From assembly GCA_902810705.1 (NCBI GenBank), contig CADDYU010000019.1, positions 1 through 40,293 of the forward strand: DNA of 40,293 bases, given 5' to 3'. The translations under genes and the position numbers were made by a program. The stretch's first letter is position 1, and every line of letters begins with the position of its first letter. The DNA comes from Methylococcaceae bacterium. Lineage in GTDB: Bacteria > Pseudomonadota > Gammaproteobacteria > Methylococcales > Methylococcaceae. Below are positions 17,327-26,226 of this stretch, in pieces. A model generated the notes under the pieces. It had not been told where the DNA came from. It saw only the letters and a program-made list of their open reading frames with translations, and searched no databases.

Positions 17327-18106
17327 ATGACGAGTTCGAAAATCGGAATGGATGCGCCTGTTATCTCAATCAACGAGAGCCGACTTCCACGCCACATTGC
17401 AATCATCATGGATGGCAATGGCCGCTGGGCGAAAAAGCGGTTTCTACCCCGTACCGCCGGTCACCGCGCCGGAGTCGGTGCGGTTCGGAAGACAGTGGAG
17501 CGCTGTTTAGCAAAGGGAATCAAGGCCCTGACCTTATTCGCTTTCAGCAGCGAGAATTGGCGGCGTCCGCCCCAAGAAGTGTCGCTATTGATGGAGCTGT
17601 TCGTGGCGAGCCTTGAGCGAGAAACCGCGAAGCTGCATGAAAATGGCGTTCGGCTTCGCGTGATTGGCGATCTCAGTGCTTTGGCTCCGCTACTGCGAGA
17701 GCGAATCGCCGCCGCTGAGGCACTGACTAGAACCAACAACCGCCTCAACCTGATAATCGCCGCTAATTACGGCGGACGCTGGGACATCGTCCGAGCAGCG
17801 CGTCGTCTAGCGGAACTCGTCGAGCGCGGCGAGTTGTCAGCGGCTGTCATTGATGCAACTCTCTTCCAGTCCCATTTGGCTCTCGCGGATGTACCGGAGC
17901 CTGATCTTTTTATCCGCACGGGCGGGGAGCAACGCATCAGCAACTTTCTGTTATGGCAGTTGGCTTATACCGAATTGTACTTTACTCCCGTACTTTGGCC
18001 GGACTTCGACGAGCAATCCCTGGACCAGGCTTTAGAGGATTACGCCGGTCGTCAGCGGCGGTTCGGTTACACTGGCGAACAGGTCGAAAGCCTTTTGCTG
18101 GGTTAG
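17327..18106 (+). CDS. uppS: Isoprenyl (undecaprenyl diphosphate) synthase
   Basis: UppS condenses eight isopentenyl units onto farnesyl diphosphate to make the lipid carrier for peptidoglycan. The catalytic motif [16 protein letters not shown] is near the N-terminus. [14 protein letters not shown] and the C-terminal [20 protein letters not shown] with YTELYFTP complete the family set. The frame is open back to a GTG at 17219 directly after frr (295 residues). Starts at ATG 17327 (259 residues) or 17348 (252) fit family length better, but none has a clear ribosome binding site. Confidence 0.95.
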   Translation: MTSSKIGMDAPVISINESRLPRHIAIIMDGNGRWAKKRFLPRTAGHRAGVGAVRKTVERCLAKGIKALTLFAFSSENWRRPPQEVSLLMELFVASLERETAKLHENGVRLRVIGDLSALAPLLRERIAAAEALTRTNNRLNLIIAANYGGRWDIVRAARRLAELVERGELSAAVIDATLFQSHLALADVPEPDLFIRTGGEQRISNFLLWQLAYTELYFTPVLWPDFDEQSLDQALEDYAGRQRRFGYTGEQVESLLLG

Positions 18107-18157
18107 ATCGGCTCTTAAACTTTCCGCCCCCCCACTTTTAAAACTACAAGAAGTCCC

Positions 18158-19144
18158 ATGTTGAAAAATCGTATCGTTACGGCCTTGGCGCTGGCGCCGC
18201 TGACCATTGCGGCGATTTTGTTGCTGCCCGCCGACAGTTTTGCCTTGCTGTGGAGCGTGATCATTCTAGCCGGAGCTTGGGAATGGACGAATCTTGCCGG
18301 GCTGAAAAGTTTGCCTGCGCGCTTAGGGTATACCGGCTTAATCTTGGGTGTTTTTATATTGGCGCGCATTTTCGCGATTCACTGGGCGCCAGGGGAACTG
18401 CCTGAATGGTTCTACGTGCCTGTGGTGATATGGTGGGCCGTCTGGGGCCTAGCCTTTCGGAAAGCTCCCGAGAAGCTTGTCAAACTGCCCTACCCTCGAT
18501 ACGCAAAACTCCTCGCCGGCGCTTTCGTATTGATCACATCCTGGGTCTTGATGATTTGGCTGCGGCTTAATTTCACCCAATACCAAGTATTGTATCTCGT
18601 AGTGCTGATCTGGCTCGCCGACATAGCCGCCTATTTCGTGGGCAACCGCTGGGGCCACACCAAGCTGGTGGAACCGATCAGTCCAGGCAAGACCATCGAA
18701 GGCGTTTATGGGGGATTGGCCGCAGCAGCTGTACTGGCAATCATCATTGGCTTGGTTTCGCAATTCGAGGCCATGACAATTGCCGATTTTGCTTTCCTAT
18801 CCCTGCTGACAGTGGCATTTTCGATCTGCGGAGACCTCTTCGAGAGCCTCGCCAAGCGAATCCGTGGCGTTAAAGACAGCAGTGGGGTTCTGCCCGGGCA
18901 CGGCGGAGTCCTGGATCGAATTGATAGTTTGCTGGCGGGAGTCTCGGTGTTCTACGCTGGCTCTCTCCTGCTCGGAATTTTCCTGCACGCAGGGACTCCA
19001 GTAGAAACCGGAATTTCCCTGCAACCGGATGTTCCGAGTGCGATTGAAGCACCGGGCGAGCAGGCTTTCCCTGGCGAAGGCCAGGCCGGCGAGGGGCCTC
19101 ATGAGGAAGGGCTTTCCGGCCACAAGGAGGAGCATCCCGAATGA
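18158..19144 (+). CDS. cdsA: Phosphatidate cytidylyltransferase with acidic C-terminal extension
   Basis: CdsA makes CDP-diacylglycerol, precursor of all phospholipids. The 328-residue protein is an integral membrane protein with about eight helices. The family signature lies near residues 245-270: [20 protein letters not shown] followed by DSL, and the conserved [13 protein letters not shown] precedes it. Homologues usually end shortly after the last helix (about 270-285 residues). Here about 50 extra residues follow, rich in Gly, Glu and Pro ([19 protein letters not shown]), hydrophilic and probably disordered. The stop overlaps the dxr start by 4 bases, which shows the tail is not a read-through artefact. 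Confidence 0.95.
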   Translation: MLKNRIVTALALAPLTIAAILLLPADSFALLWSVIILAGAWEWTNLAGLKSLPARLGYTGLILGVFILARIFAIHWAPGELPEWFYVPVVIWWAVWGLAFRKAPEKLVKLPYPRYAKLLAGAFVLITSWVLMIWLRLNFTQYQVLYLVVLIWLADIAAYFVGNRWGHTKLVEPISPGKTIEGVYGGLAAAAVLAIIIGLVSQFEAMTIADFAFLSLLTVAFSICGDLFESLAKRIRGVKDSSGVLPGHGGVLDRIDSLLAGVSVFYAGSLLLGIFLHAGTPVETGISLQPDVPSAIEAPGEQAFPGEGQAGEGPHEEGLSGHKEEHPE

Positions 19145-20328
19145 AGGGCATTTGCGTTCTCGGCTCGACCGGTTCCATAGGGGTCAGCACTCTCGATGTA
19201 GTGGGGCGACATCCTAATCGGTATCGAGTGGTGGTGTTAACCGCCAACAATAATTTGGACCGCCTTTACGAGCAGTGCCTACGGTTTGAGCCCAGCTATG
19301 CAGTGATGATCGATGAGATTCAAGCCATCGAACTGCGCGGCCGGCTGCGGGCGGCAGGCCAATGGCGGACGCAAGTCCTGAGCGGTGCGAAGGCTCTGGA
19401 GGAAGTGGCCGTATTGCCCGAGGTGGATGCCGTCATGGCGGCCATCGTGGGAGCCGCTGGCCTCCTGCCAACGCTGGCAGCGGCCAGGGCCGGCAAGACG
19501 GTGCTCCTTGCAAACAAGGAGGCCCTGGTCATGTCGGGACCTTTATTCATGGCCGAAGTCATGAAATCGGGTGCCGATCTTCTACCGATCGACAGCGAGC
19601 ACAATGCCCTATTCCAGTGCATGCCGTCCGACTACCACGCGGGGCGACGGGCTCCCGAAGTGCGCCGAATTTTGCTGACGGCCTCAGGTGGACCCTTTCT
19701 CCGGACATCTGTGGAGAAATTGGAGCAGGTTACCCCGGATCAAGCCATCGCTCATCCCAACTGGGTGATGGGACGGAAGATCTCGGTGGATTCGGCCACC
19801 ATGATGAACAAAGGACTGGAGGTCATCGAGGCGTGCCTCCTGTTCGCCATGGCCCCCGAAAGCGTCCAGGTCGTAGTCCACCCACAAAGCGTGATTCATT
19901 CGCTGGTCGATTATGTCGATGGCACGGTGCTGGCCCAAATGGGCAATCCCGACATGCGCATTCCCATCGCCCACGCCTTAGCCTGGCCAGGCCGCTTCGA
20001 TTCCGGGGCGGAACCATTGGACTTGTTCGGGGTCAGACAACTAGATTTCGAGCCGCCGGATACCATTCGCTTTCCTTGCTTACGTCTGGCTTACGAAGCG
20101 GTTCGCGCCGGCGGAAGCGCGCCGGCCATTCTTAATGCCGCCAACGAGGTCGCGGTCGAAAGTTTTCTGGAAGGCCGAATATCCTTTTCGGCCATACCCG
20201 AGACGATCAGCCATTGCATGGATGCGCTGCCAGCGGGTGTAGCGGACACCCTTGAGGCCGTTTTGGAAGCCGACCGCTCGGCGCGAGCCGTGGCGCGTGC
20301 CTTTATAGCCCACCAGGAAACATCCTGA
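19141..20328 (+). CDS. dxr: 1-deoxy-D-xylulose-5-phosphate reductoisomerase
   Basis: The 395-residue enzyme converts DXP to MEP, the committed step of the non-mevalonate isoprenoid pathway. It has the NADPH motif [15 protein letters not shown] at residues 7-21, [12 protein letters not shown], the metal- and substrate-binding DSEHNALFQ, and the [20 protein letters not shown] block. Neighbour uppS consumes the isoprenoid product, and hopanoid synthesis, implied by the hpnR gene at 37679-39232, depends on this pathway too. It is translationally coupled to cdsA through the overlap ATGA. Confidence 0.98.
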   Translation: MKGICVLGSTGSIGVSTLDVVGRHPNRYRVVVLTANNNLDRLYEQCLRFEPSYAVMIDEIQAIELRGRLRAAGQWRTQVLSGAKALEEVAVLPEVDAVMAAIVGAAGLLPTLAAARAGKTVLLANKEALVMSGPLFMAEVMKSGADLLPIDSEHNALFQCMPSDYHAGRRAPEVRRILLTASGGPFLRTSVEKLEQVTPDQAIAHPNWVMGRKISVDSATMMNKGLEVIEACLLFAMAPESVQVVVHPQSVIHSLVDYVDGTVLAQMGNPDMRIPIAHALAWPGRFDSGAEPLDLFGVRQLDFEPPDTIRFPCLRLAYEAVRAGGSAPAILNAANEVAVESFLEGRISFSAIPETISHCMDALPAGVADTLEAVLEADRSARAVARAFIAHQETS

Positions 20329-20334
20329 TCAATT

Positions 20335-21696
20335 ATGTTCTCGCTGCTCCATACCTTGTTCTTTTTTTTACTGGCCTTGGCGGCTCTAATCGCCTTCCAT
20401 GAATTTGGCCATTTTTGGGCAGCCCGCCGGCTAGGCGTCAAAGTCATTCGCTTTTCCCTAGGATTTGGAAAACCGATTTGGATTCATCGAAAGACCCCGG
20501 ATAGCACTGAATTCGTCATCAGCACCCTGCCGTTGGGGGGCTATGTCAAAATGGTCGATGAGCGGGAAGGCGAAGTGGCCTCGGCCGATCTGCCCTATGC
20601 GTTCAATCGTCAACCCGTCCCCCGCCGGATCGCGATCGTTGCCGCCGGCCCTTTGTTCAATTTCATCCTGGCGATACTCATTTATTGGGTCGTTTTCATG
20701 GTGGGTGAAACGGGCTTGCGGCCAGTGCTTGGACCCATCGCCAAGGGCACCCTGGCTGAGCAGGCCGGATTCCGCCAAGGGGATGAGATCGTCGCGGTTG
20801 ATGGCGACAGAACCCCGATCTGGAACGCTGCCATCAGCGAAATCGTGGAACGGGCCATGGACGAGGAGGCCATCGCCGTTACCGTTGCGGCGGCGAACGA
20901 TGAGACTCGGGAACTGATCCTGGCCATTCCGAAGGATGTGGCTCAGCAGCCCGACAAGCTGTATCGGAGTCTTGGATTTCGGCCCTACGAACCCGACTTC
21001 CCTCCGGTCATCGACCGCATCGAGCCGGGTAGCGCGGCGGAAGCGGCCGGATTGCGGCCTGGAGACCACATTATTAGCGCTGATGGAACCACCATCGACA
21101 CCTGGAAGCAGTGGGTCGAGTTCGTGCGGGCCCGCCCTGAGGCGGTAATTCAGGCCGTCGTCGAACGCGACGGGGTGCGGCTCAACCTCAACATTCGGCC
21201 ACGTGCGGCCGATTCAACGGAAGGCCGCATCGGACGCATAGGCACGGCGCCGAAGGTGCCGGAGGCGATTGCCGAATCGATGAAAGCCGAATACCGTTTG
21301 GGATTTTTTCCGGCGCTCGGCGCGGCTTTGGAAAAGACCGGCGAATATTCGGCTCTCACTCTCAAAATGGTCGGACGGATGCTGATCGGTCAAGCCGCTG
21401 TCCAGAATCTAAGCGGTCCCATCAGTATCGCCCAGTACGCCGGCCAATCGGCGAGCATGGGTTTCAGCCAGTTCCTGAAATTCCTCGCCATCGTCAGCAT
21501 CAGCCTGGGTGTATTGAACCTCCTGCCCATCCCGGTTCTGGATGGCGGCCATCTCATGTTCTATCTGATCGAAGCCATCAAGGGTCGGCCAATTTCCGAG
21601 CGGACACAGGCATTTTGCCAACAAATTGGGATGTTCATTCTGCTCTGTCTGATGAGCCTCGCATTTGTCGTAGACATCGAGCGGCTGTTTTCCTGA
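20335..21696 (+). CDS. rseP: RIP metalloprotease RseP (site-2 protease)
   Basis: The 453-residue inner-membrane zinc protease cuts RseA and releases the envelope-stress sigma factor RpoE. The catalytic HEFGH is at residues 22-26 in the first helix, and LDGGH (Asp is the third zinc ligand) is in the third helix near 401-405. Two periplasmic PDZ domains lie between, around 110-190 and 205-290, with the second opening PGSAAEAAGLRPGDHI. It starts 6 bases after the dxr stop. In most Gammaproteobacteria bamA follows; here it is a thiol-disulfide protein. Confidence 0.97.
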   Translation: MFSLLHTLFFFLLALAALIAFHEFGHFWAARRLGVKVIRFSLGFGKPIWIHRKTPDSTEFVISTLPLGGYVKMVDEREGEVASADLPYAFNRQPVPRRIAIVAAGPLFNFILAILIYWVVFMVGETGLRPVLGPIAKGTLAEQAGFRQGDEIVAVDGDRTPIWNAAISEIVERAMDEEAIAVTVAAANDETRELILAIPKDVAQQPDKLYRSLGFRPYEPDFPPVIDRIEPGSAAEAAGLRPGDHIISADGTTIDTWKQWVEFVRARPEAVIQAVVERDGVRLNLNIRPRAADSTEGRIGRIGTAPKVPEAIAESMKAEYRLGFFPALGAALEKTGEYSALTLKMVGRMLIGQAAVQNLSGPISIAQYAGQSASMGFSQFLKFLAIVSISLGVLNLLPIPVLDGGHLMFYLIEAIKGRPISERTQAFCQQIGMFILLCLMSLAFVVDIERLFS

Positions 21697-21722
21697 TCGA
21701 CCTTTTACCTTACGGAATATCC

Positions 21723-22466
21723 ATGAAAAAGCTATTTGGCGCTGCAATTGGCGGGTTCGCCTTGCTCCTCGCGGGTTCGGTTCAGGCCGGCGACCCCAAG
21801 GCGGTCGAGGAGGCACTTAAGCAGGCTTTGCCGAAGATCAAACCGGATTCCATCGCACCCTCGCCGATAGCCGGACTCTACGAGGTCACTGTGGGGCCGA
21901 AGCTATTTTACGTTTCCGAAGACGGCCGCTACCTGATCCAGGGCTCGCTGATCGACATTCAGGCCCGTGAGGACCTCACGGAGCACAAGCTCTCAGAGGC
22001 CCGCCTCAATGCGTTAAAGAAAGTCGGCACGGACAACATGGTAGTCTTCAAGCCGACGCTTAACCGCCACGTCGTCTATGTTTTTACGGATATCGACTGC
22101 GGCTATTGCCGCAAACTGCATTCCGAGATCGACCAATACCTCAAGGAGGGCATCGAGGTTCGCTACCTCTTCTTCCCGCGCGCTGGCGAAGGTTCCGATT
22201 CCTACTTCAAGGCGGTATCGGTTTGGTGCGCCAAGGACCGCAATGAAGCCCTGACCAAAGCCAAGCGCGGGGAAACTCTTGAGCGGAAGGAATGTGACAA
22301 CCCGGTGGACGAGCATTTGGCCCTGGGCACCGCCATGGGCGCGAACGGCACCCCCATGATCGTGACTGAGAAGGGCGATGTTCTGCCGGGCTATGTTCCC
22401 GCGACCCGCTTGTCGAAACTCCTAAACCAGAACGACGGCAAGCGCAATGACGCTGCCGGAAAATAG
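21723..22466 (+). CDS. DsbC/DsbG-family periplasmic disulfide isomerase
   Basis: The 247-residue precursor has a signal peptide (MKKLFGAAIGGFALLLAGSV, cleaved after QA near residue 22), so the mature protein is periplasmic. The N-terminal cystatin-like dimerisation domain (about 25-85) contains the typical YEVTVGPKLFYVSEDGRYL. The thioredoxin-fold domain carries FTDIDCGYCRKLH with catalytic Cys126 and Cys129, a second Cys pair (WCAKD and ECDN) and the cis-Pro motif NGTPMIV. This is the DsbC pattern; dsbC is likely. The ATG at 21723 is preceded by ACGGAA. It starts 26 bases after rseP and ends 23 bases before the convergent mutS stop. Confidence 0.92.
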   Translation: MKKLFGAAIGGFALLLAGSVQAGDPKAVEEALKQALPKIKPDSIAPSPIAGLYEVTVGPKLFYVSEDGRYLIQGSLIDIQAREDLTEHKLSEARLNALKKVGTDNMVVFKPTLNRHVVYVFTDIDCGYCRKLHSEIDQYLKEGIEVRYLFFPRAGEGSDSYFKAVSVWCAKDRNEALTKAKRGETLERKECDNPVDEHLALGTAMGANGTPMIVTEKGDVLPGYVPATRLSKLLNQNDGKRNDAAGK

Positions 22467-22489
22467 CGCGGCTCGCCGCTCGTTGGCTC

Positions 22490-25069
22490 TTATTCCGAAG
22501 TCTCCAGCAATTCCTTAAGGACGTACAGCAAGTCCAGGGCCTGCTTGGGACTAGTCTCCTCGGGCCGGACCGTCTTCAGCAGTTCCAGGGCGGGATGAGG
22601 TCTCACAGGGGCGAACAAATCCAATTGCCGAACCTCGCCGCTCCACGGCTTCTCAGCGTAAGTTTGCCGTTCGAGGGCCGCCAATTTCTCCCTGGCTTTC
22701 TGCAACACCTTGCGCGGCACGCCCGCAAGCGCGGCCACCTGTAATCCGTAACTTTGATTGGCCGGCCCTTCCTTGACCGCGTGCAGAAATACCACGCCGT
22801 CCTTGTGTTCAACCGCGTCCAAATGGACGTTGTGGACGCCAGGACAAGCTTCCGGTAACGCAATAAGCTCGAAGTAATGGGTGGCAAACAGGGTGAACGC
22901 CTGGACTTCCCGCGCCAAATGCTCGGCCGTGGCCCAGGCCAGGGAGAGCCCGTCGAAGGTGCTCGTACCCCGGCCGATTTCATCCATCAGCACCAGGCTG
23001 GAAGCTGTCGCCTGATGCAGAATGTGGGCAGTCTCGGTCATTTCCACCATAAAGGTGGAGCGCCCGCTGGCGAGATCGTCCGAAGCGCCGATCCGGGTAA
23101 AAATACGGTCAACGGGGCCGATGACGGCGCTTTCCGCCGGCACGTAGCTGCCGATGTGAGCCATGATGATGATCAGCGCGGCCTGCCGCATGTAAGTGGA
23201 CTTGCCACCCATATTGGGGCCGGTGATGATCAACATGCGGCGCTCCGGCGATAGCGTGAGGTCATTGGGCACGAAGGGCGCCTCCAGAACGCTCTCGACC
23301 ACCGGATGTCTTCCGCCGGCGATACGGAGCCCCGGAGCATCGCTCAGCACCGGCGGGGCCAGATCCAAGGTTTCGGCGCGCTCGGCCAGATTCGCCAGGA
23401 CATCCAGTTCGGCAAGACCCTCGCCACATCGTCGGAGGGAGTCGAGATCGGCTCCCAACTTCTCGAGCAATTCATCGTAGAGCGCCTTTTCGAAAGCCAA
23501 GGCCCGCTCGCGGGCACCCAGGACTTTGTCCTCGAAGTTCTTCAACTCGGGGGTGATGTAACGCTCCACGCCCTTCAGGGTCTGACGGCGGACATATTCA
23601 ACCGGCACCTTGTCGGCCTGAGTGCGGGAAAGCTCGAGATAAAACCCCTGCACCCGGTTATAGCCGACCTTGAGGTTGGCTAGTCCCGTGCGCTGGCGCT
23701 CCCGATGTTCCAGCTCGATCAGGAAGTGTTCGGTGTTTTGACTGAGGCCGCGCAGTTCATCCAGTTCCGGATGGTAGCCATCGGCAATGACACCGCCGTC
23801 CCGAATCAAGGCGGGGGGGTGATCGACAATGGCCCTTTGCAACAGAGCGAGGATTTTCGGCTGCGCTCGGATTTTCTCCCGAAGCGCCGAGATCCAGGAC
23901 GTGTCGAGTTCCGTAAGCGCTTCGCCCAGCGAGGGCAAGTTACTCAGGGTCAGACGCAGGGTGGACAGATCACGGGGCCGGGCCGACTTGAGGGCGATGC
24001 GGGACACAATGCGCTCAACGTCGCCCACGGTCCTGAGGATCTCCCGAATCCGGTCGAGGACACCGCTATCCAAGAGTCTGCCGATGGCTTGGTAGCGGCC
24101 TTCGAGTAGCCGCCGGTCCCGGAGCGGGCTATGCAGCCAGCGCCTAAGCAGCCGGCCACCCATGGCGGTTACGGTGCGATCGAGCACTCCGAAGAGGGTC
24201 AGCTCGGAGCGGCCGGAGGGGTGGAAATCCAGTTCCAGATTGCGCCGGCTGGCGGCGTCCAATACGATCACATCCTCGCCACTCTCCAGCCTGAGTCCCT
24301 GAATATGCGGCAGGTTACTCTGCTGAGTGTCCCGCACGTACTGCAACAGACTGCCGGCGGCCGCCATGGCGGCAGGCCGATCCTCGCAGCCGAAAGCGGC
24401 AAGGTCCCGGGTGCCGAACTGGCGCAGCAGACTGTGACGGGCGCTCTCCGGCTCGAAGTGCCAGGGCGGGCGCCGGGTCAGTCCGCGTCGGGACCCAACA
24501 GCGGCCGGTAAAGGCCAATCCTCGCTGATCAGGATTTCGGCGGGATTCAATCGTTCCAGCTCGTCCAGCAAGCGCTCAATACTCTCCACCTCCTGGACGG
24601 CGAAACGTCCACCAGCCAAATCCAGGGCGGCGATCCCTAGGGTCGAACCAATCGCAGCGATCGCCAGCAGCAGGTTGTCTCGGCGGTCTTCCAGCAAGAC
24701 TTCCTCGGTGACTGTGCCGGGCGTGACGATTCGCACGACCCGCCGTTCCACGGGTCCCTTGGCGGCGGCGGGATCGCCGATCTGCTCGCAGATGGCGACC
24801 GATTCACCCAATTTCACCAGCTTCGCCAGATAACCATCCACCGCATGATAGGGCAAGCCGGCCATGGGAATGCGTTCCCCGGCCGATTCGCCGCGCGAGG
24901 TTAGCGTCAGGTCCAATAGTCTGGCGGCCCTCCGAGCATCTTCATAAAACAGCTCATAGAAGTCGCCCATGCGGAAGAACAACAGCCGGTCAGGGTGTTC
25001 GGCCTTGATGCGGAGGTATTGCTGCATCAAGGGGGTATGGCGGAATAGCGCGGTAGAATCGAGGCTCAT
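22490..25069 (-). CDS. mutS: DNA mismatch repair protein MutS
   Basis: The 859-residue product (E. coli 853) recognises mismatches and recruits MutL. I chose ATG 25069 ([20 protein letters not shown]), although the frame is open to 25219. The mismatch-wedge motif GDFYELF has Phe37 and Glu39. The connector, lever and clamp regions follow, and the ATPase holds the Walker [15 protein letters not shown], the Walker [17 protein letters not shown] and the [10 protein letters not shown] motif. The C-terminus ends with a short helix used for tetramerisation in homologues. It is divergent from pncC with only 52 bases between the two ATGs, which must hold both promoters. Confidence 0.98.
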   Translation of the reverse strand: MSLDSTALFRHTPLMQQYLRIKAEHPDRLLFFRMGDFYELFYEDARRAARLLDLTLTSRGESAGERIPMAGLPYHAVDGYLAKLVKLGESVAICEQIGDPAAAKGPVERRVVRIVTPGTVTEEVLLEDRRDNLLLAIAAIGSTLGIAALDLAGGRFAVQEVESIERLLDELERLNPAEILISEDWPLPAAVGSRRGLTRRPPWHFEPESARHSLLRQFGTRDLAAFGCEDRPAAMAAAGSLLQYVRDTQQSNLPHIQGLRLESGEDVIVLDAASRRNLELDFHPSGRSELTLFGVLDRTVTAMGGRLLRRWLHSPLRDRRLLEGRYQAIGRLLDSGVLDRIREILRTVGDVERIVSRIALKSARPRDLSTLRLTLSNLPSLGEALTELDTSWISALREKIRAQPKILALLQRAIVDHPPALIRDGGVIADGYHPELDELRGLSQNTEHFLIELEHRERQRTGLANLKVGYNRVQGFYLELSRTQADKVPVEYVRRQTLKGVERYITPELKNFEDKVLGARERALAFEKALYDELLEKLGADLDSLRRCGEGLAELDVLANLAERAETLDLAPPVLSDAPGLRIAGGRHPVVESVLEAPFVPNDLTLSPERRMLIITGPNMGGKSTYMRQAALIIIMAHIGSYVPAESAVIGPVDRIFTRIGASDDLASGRSTFMVEMTETAHILHQATASSLVLMDEIGRGTSTFDGLSLAWATAEHLAREVQAFTLFATHYFELIALPEACPGVHNVHLDAVEHKDGVVFLHAVKEGPANQSYGLQVAALAGVPRKVLQKAREKLAALERQTYAEKPWSGEVRQLDLFAPVRPHPALELLKTVRPEETSPKQALDLLYVLKELLETSE

Positions 25070-25121
25070 CGGCCTAATTTTATCGGATACAATCCGTCTT
25101 CGCGATTTAACGGTGCTAACC

Positions 25122-25619
25122 ATGTCCGACGAGAGCGAATATCTATACGTCTTGGCACGGGATGTCGGCGCAGCGCTCGAACAGGCCGGCTTGAAGCTGG
25201 TTACCGCCGAGTCCTGCACCGGAGGCTGGGTGGCCGAGTGCGTTACCGATATCCCCGGCAGTTCAAATTGGTACGACCGGGGGTTCGTAACCTACAGCAA
25301 CGAAGCGAAATGCGAGGTTCTAGACGTCGATCCCAACCTGATTGAGACCCATGGCGCGGTAAGCGAGGCGGTGGTTCGGGCTTTGGCGGCGGGAGCCCTC
25401 CAACACAGCCGAGCGGAGGTCGCGGTGGCGGTCAGCGGCATCGCCGGACCCTCCGGCGGGACGGCCGGCAAACCCGCGGGCACGGTCTGGTTCGCCTGGC
25501 AGCGGCTCGGCCAGGCATGCCGAGTGCGACTGGAACGATTTGCCGGCGATCGAAAAGAGGTACGGCGGCAAGCCGTGGCAGTCGCGCTGCAGGGTGTGCT
25601 GGATGTCTGTAAAAAATGA
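25122..25619 (+). CDS. pncC: Nicotinamide-nucleotide amidohydrolase PncC (CinA C-terminal domain)
   Basis: The 165-residue enzyme deamidates NMN to NaMN in NAD salvage. Conserved motifs are [15 protein letters not shown] near residue 25, [32 protein letters not shown] and [20 protein letters not shown]. It is the stand-alone CinA-C form with no N-terminal molybdopterin-binding-like domain. In many Gammaproteobacteria pncC precedes recA; here no recA follows. Its stop lies inside the next gene (thpR starts at 25603, 17-base overlap), so the two are probably one transcript. Confidence 0.95.
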   Translation: MSDESEYLYVLARDVGAALEQAGLKLVTAESCTGGWVAECVTDIPGSSNWYDRGFVTYSNEAKCEVLDVDPNLIETHGAVSEAVVRALAAGALQHSRAEVAVAVSGIAGPSGGTAGKPAGTVWFAWQRLGQACRVRLERFAGDRKEVRRQAVAVALQGVLDVCKK

Positions 25620-26157
25620 TCGGACGGAGGCTCGTCTGTTTTTCGCGCTATGGCCGGATGAAGCCACCCGCTCTCGCCTGACCGAGGCGGGCAACGAGGC
25701 GAGGAGCGCGGCTGCCGGGAAATGGGTGAAGCCCTGCAATCTGCATGTCACCCTTGCGTTCCTGGGCGATGTAGAGGCGAAACGATGGTCCGAACTCGGC
25801 CGGATCGCGGCAGAGACTCTCGAGCCGAGTTTTATCCTGGTGCTCGATCGCCTCGAAATCTGGCCCCGGAACGGCATCGTTTGCCTTGTACCCAGCCAGA
25901 CACCGTTATCGCTTGAGAATTTGGCGGCAAGCTTGGCGCAGCGTCTGGGGGCGGCGGAATTTCCAACTGAGTCGCGGCCCTTTCGAGCCCACCTCACCCT
26001 GGCCCGTCGGGGCCGCTCCGAGCGAACCTCGCTGCCGCTGTCGAAACCCGTGGTCTGGAACATCAATGCCTTCAGCCTGATGGAATCCCGTTTGGGCCGG
26101 GAAGGTTCGATCTATATCCAGCGGGAAACCTGGCACCTTCAGGAAACCGGCCAGTGA
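25603..26157 (+). CDS. thpR: RNA 2',3'-cyclic phosphodiesterase (2'-5' RNA ligase family)
   Basis: The 184-residue protein has the two HxTx motifs of the 2H phosphoesterase family, His48-x-Thr50 in NLHVTLAFLGD and His130-x-Thr132 in RAHLTLARRG, spaced as in ThpR. The opening RLFFALWPDE and the closing LMESRLGREGSIYIQRETWH are also typical. The ATG at 25603 overlaps pncC; an earlier in-frame start at 25540 would lie deep in pncC and is less likely. ThpR opens 2',3'-cyclic phosphates on RNA and was first seen as a 2'-5' ligase; its role in bacteria is not clear. Confidence 0.95.
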   Translation: MSVKNDRTEARLFFALWPDEATRSRLTEAGNEARSAAAGKWVKPCNLHVTLAFLGDVEAKRWSELGRIAAETLEPSFILVLDRLEIWPRNGIVCLVPSQTPLSLENLAASLAQRLGAAEFPTESRPFRAHLTLARRGRSERTSLPLSKPVVWNINAFSLMESRLGREGSIYIQRETWHLQETGQ

Positions 26158-26226
26158 ATTCTCCGAACGGGCCTTGGGAGTGAAACAGTCACAACGCAAG
26201 GCAACGGGAAAGCTGGGCGCAAGGCC

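Noticed and set aside
22467-22489. GCGGCTCGCCGC hairpin between the convergent dsbC-like gene and mutS as a bidirectional terminator
   Set aside because: The stem is only four to five base pairs and there is no U-tract on either side.
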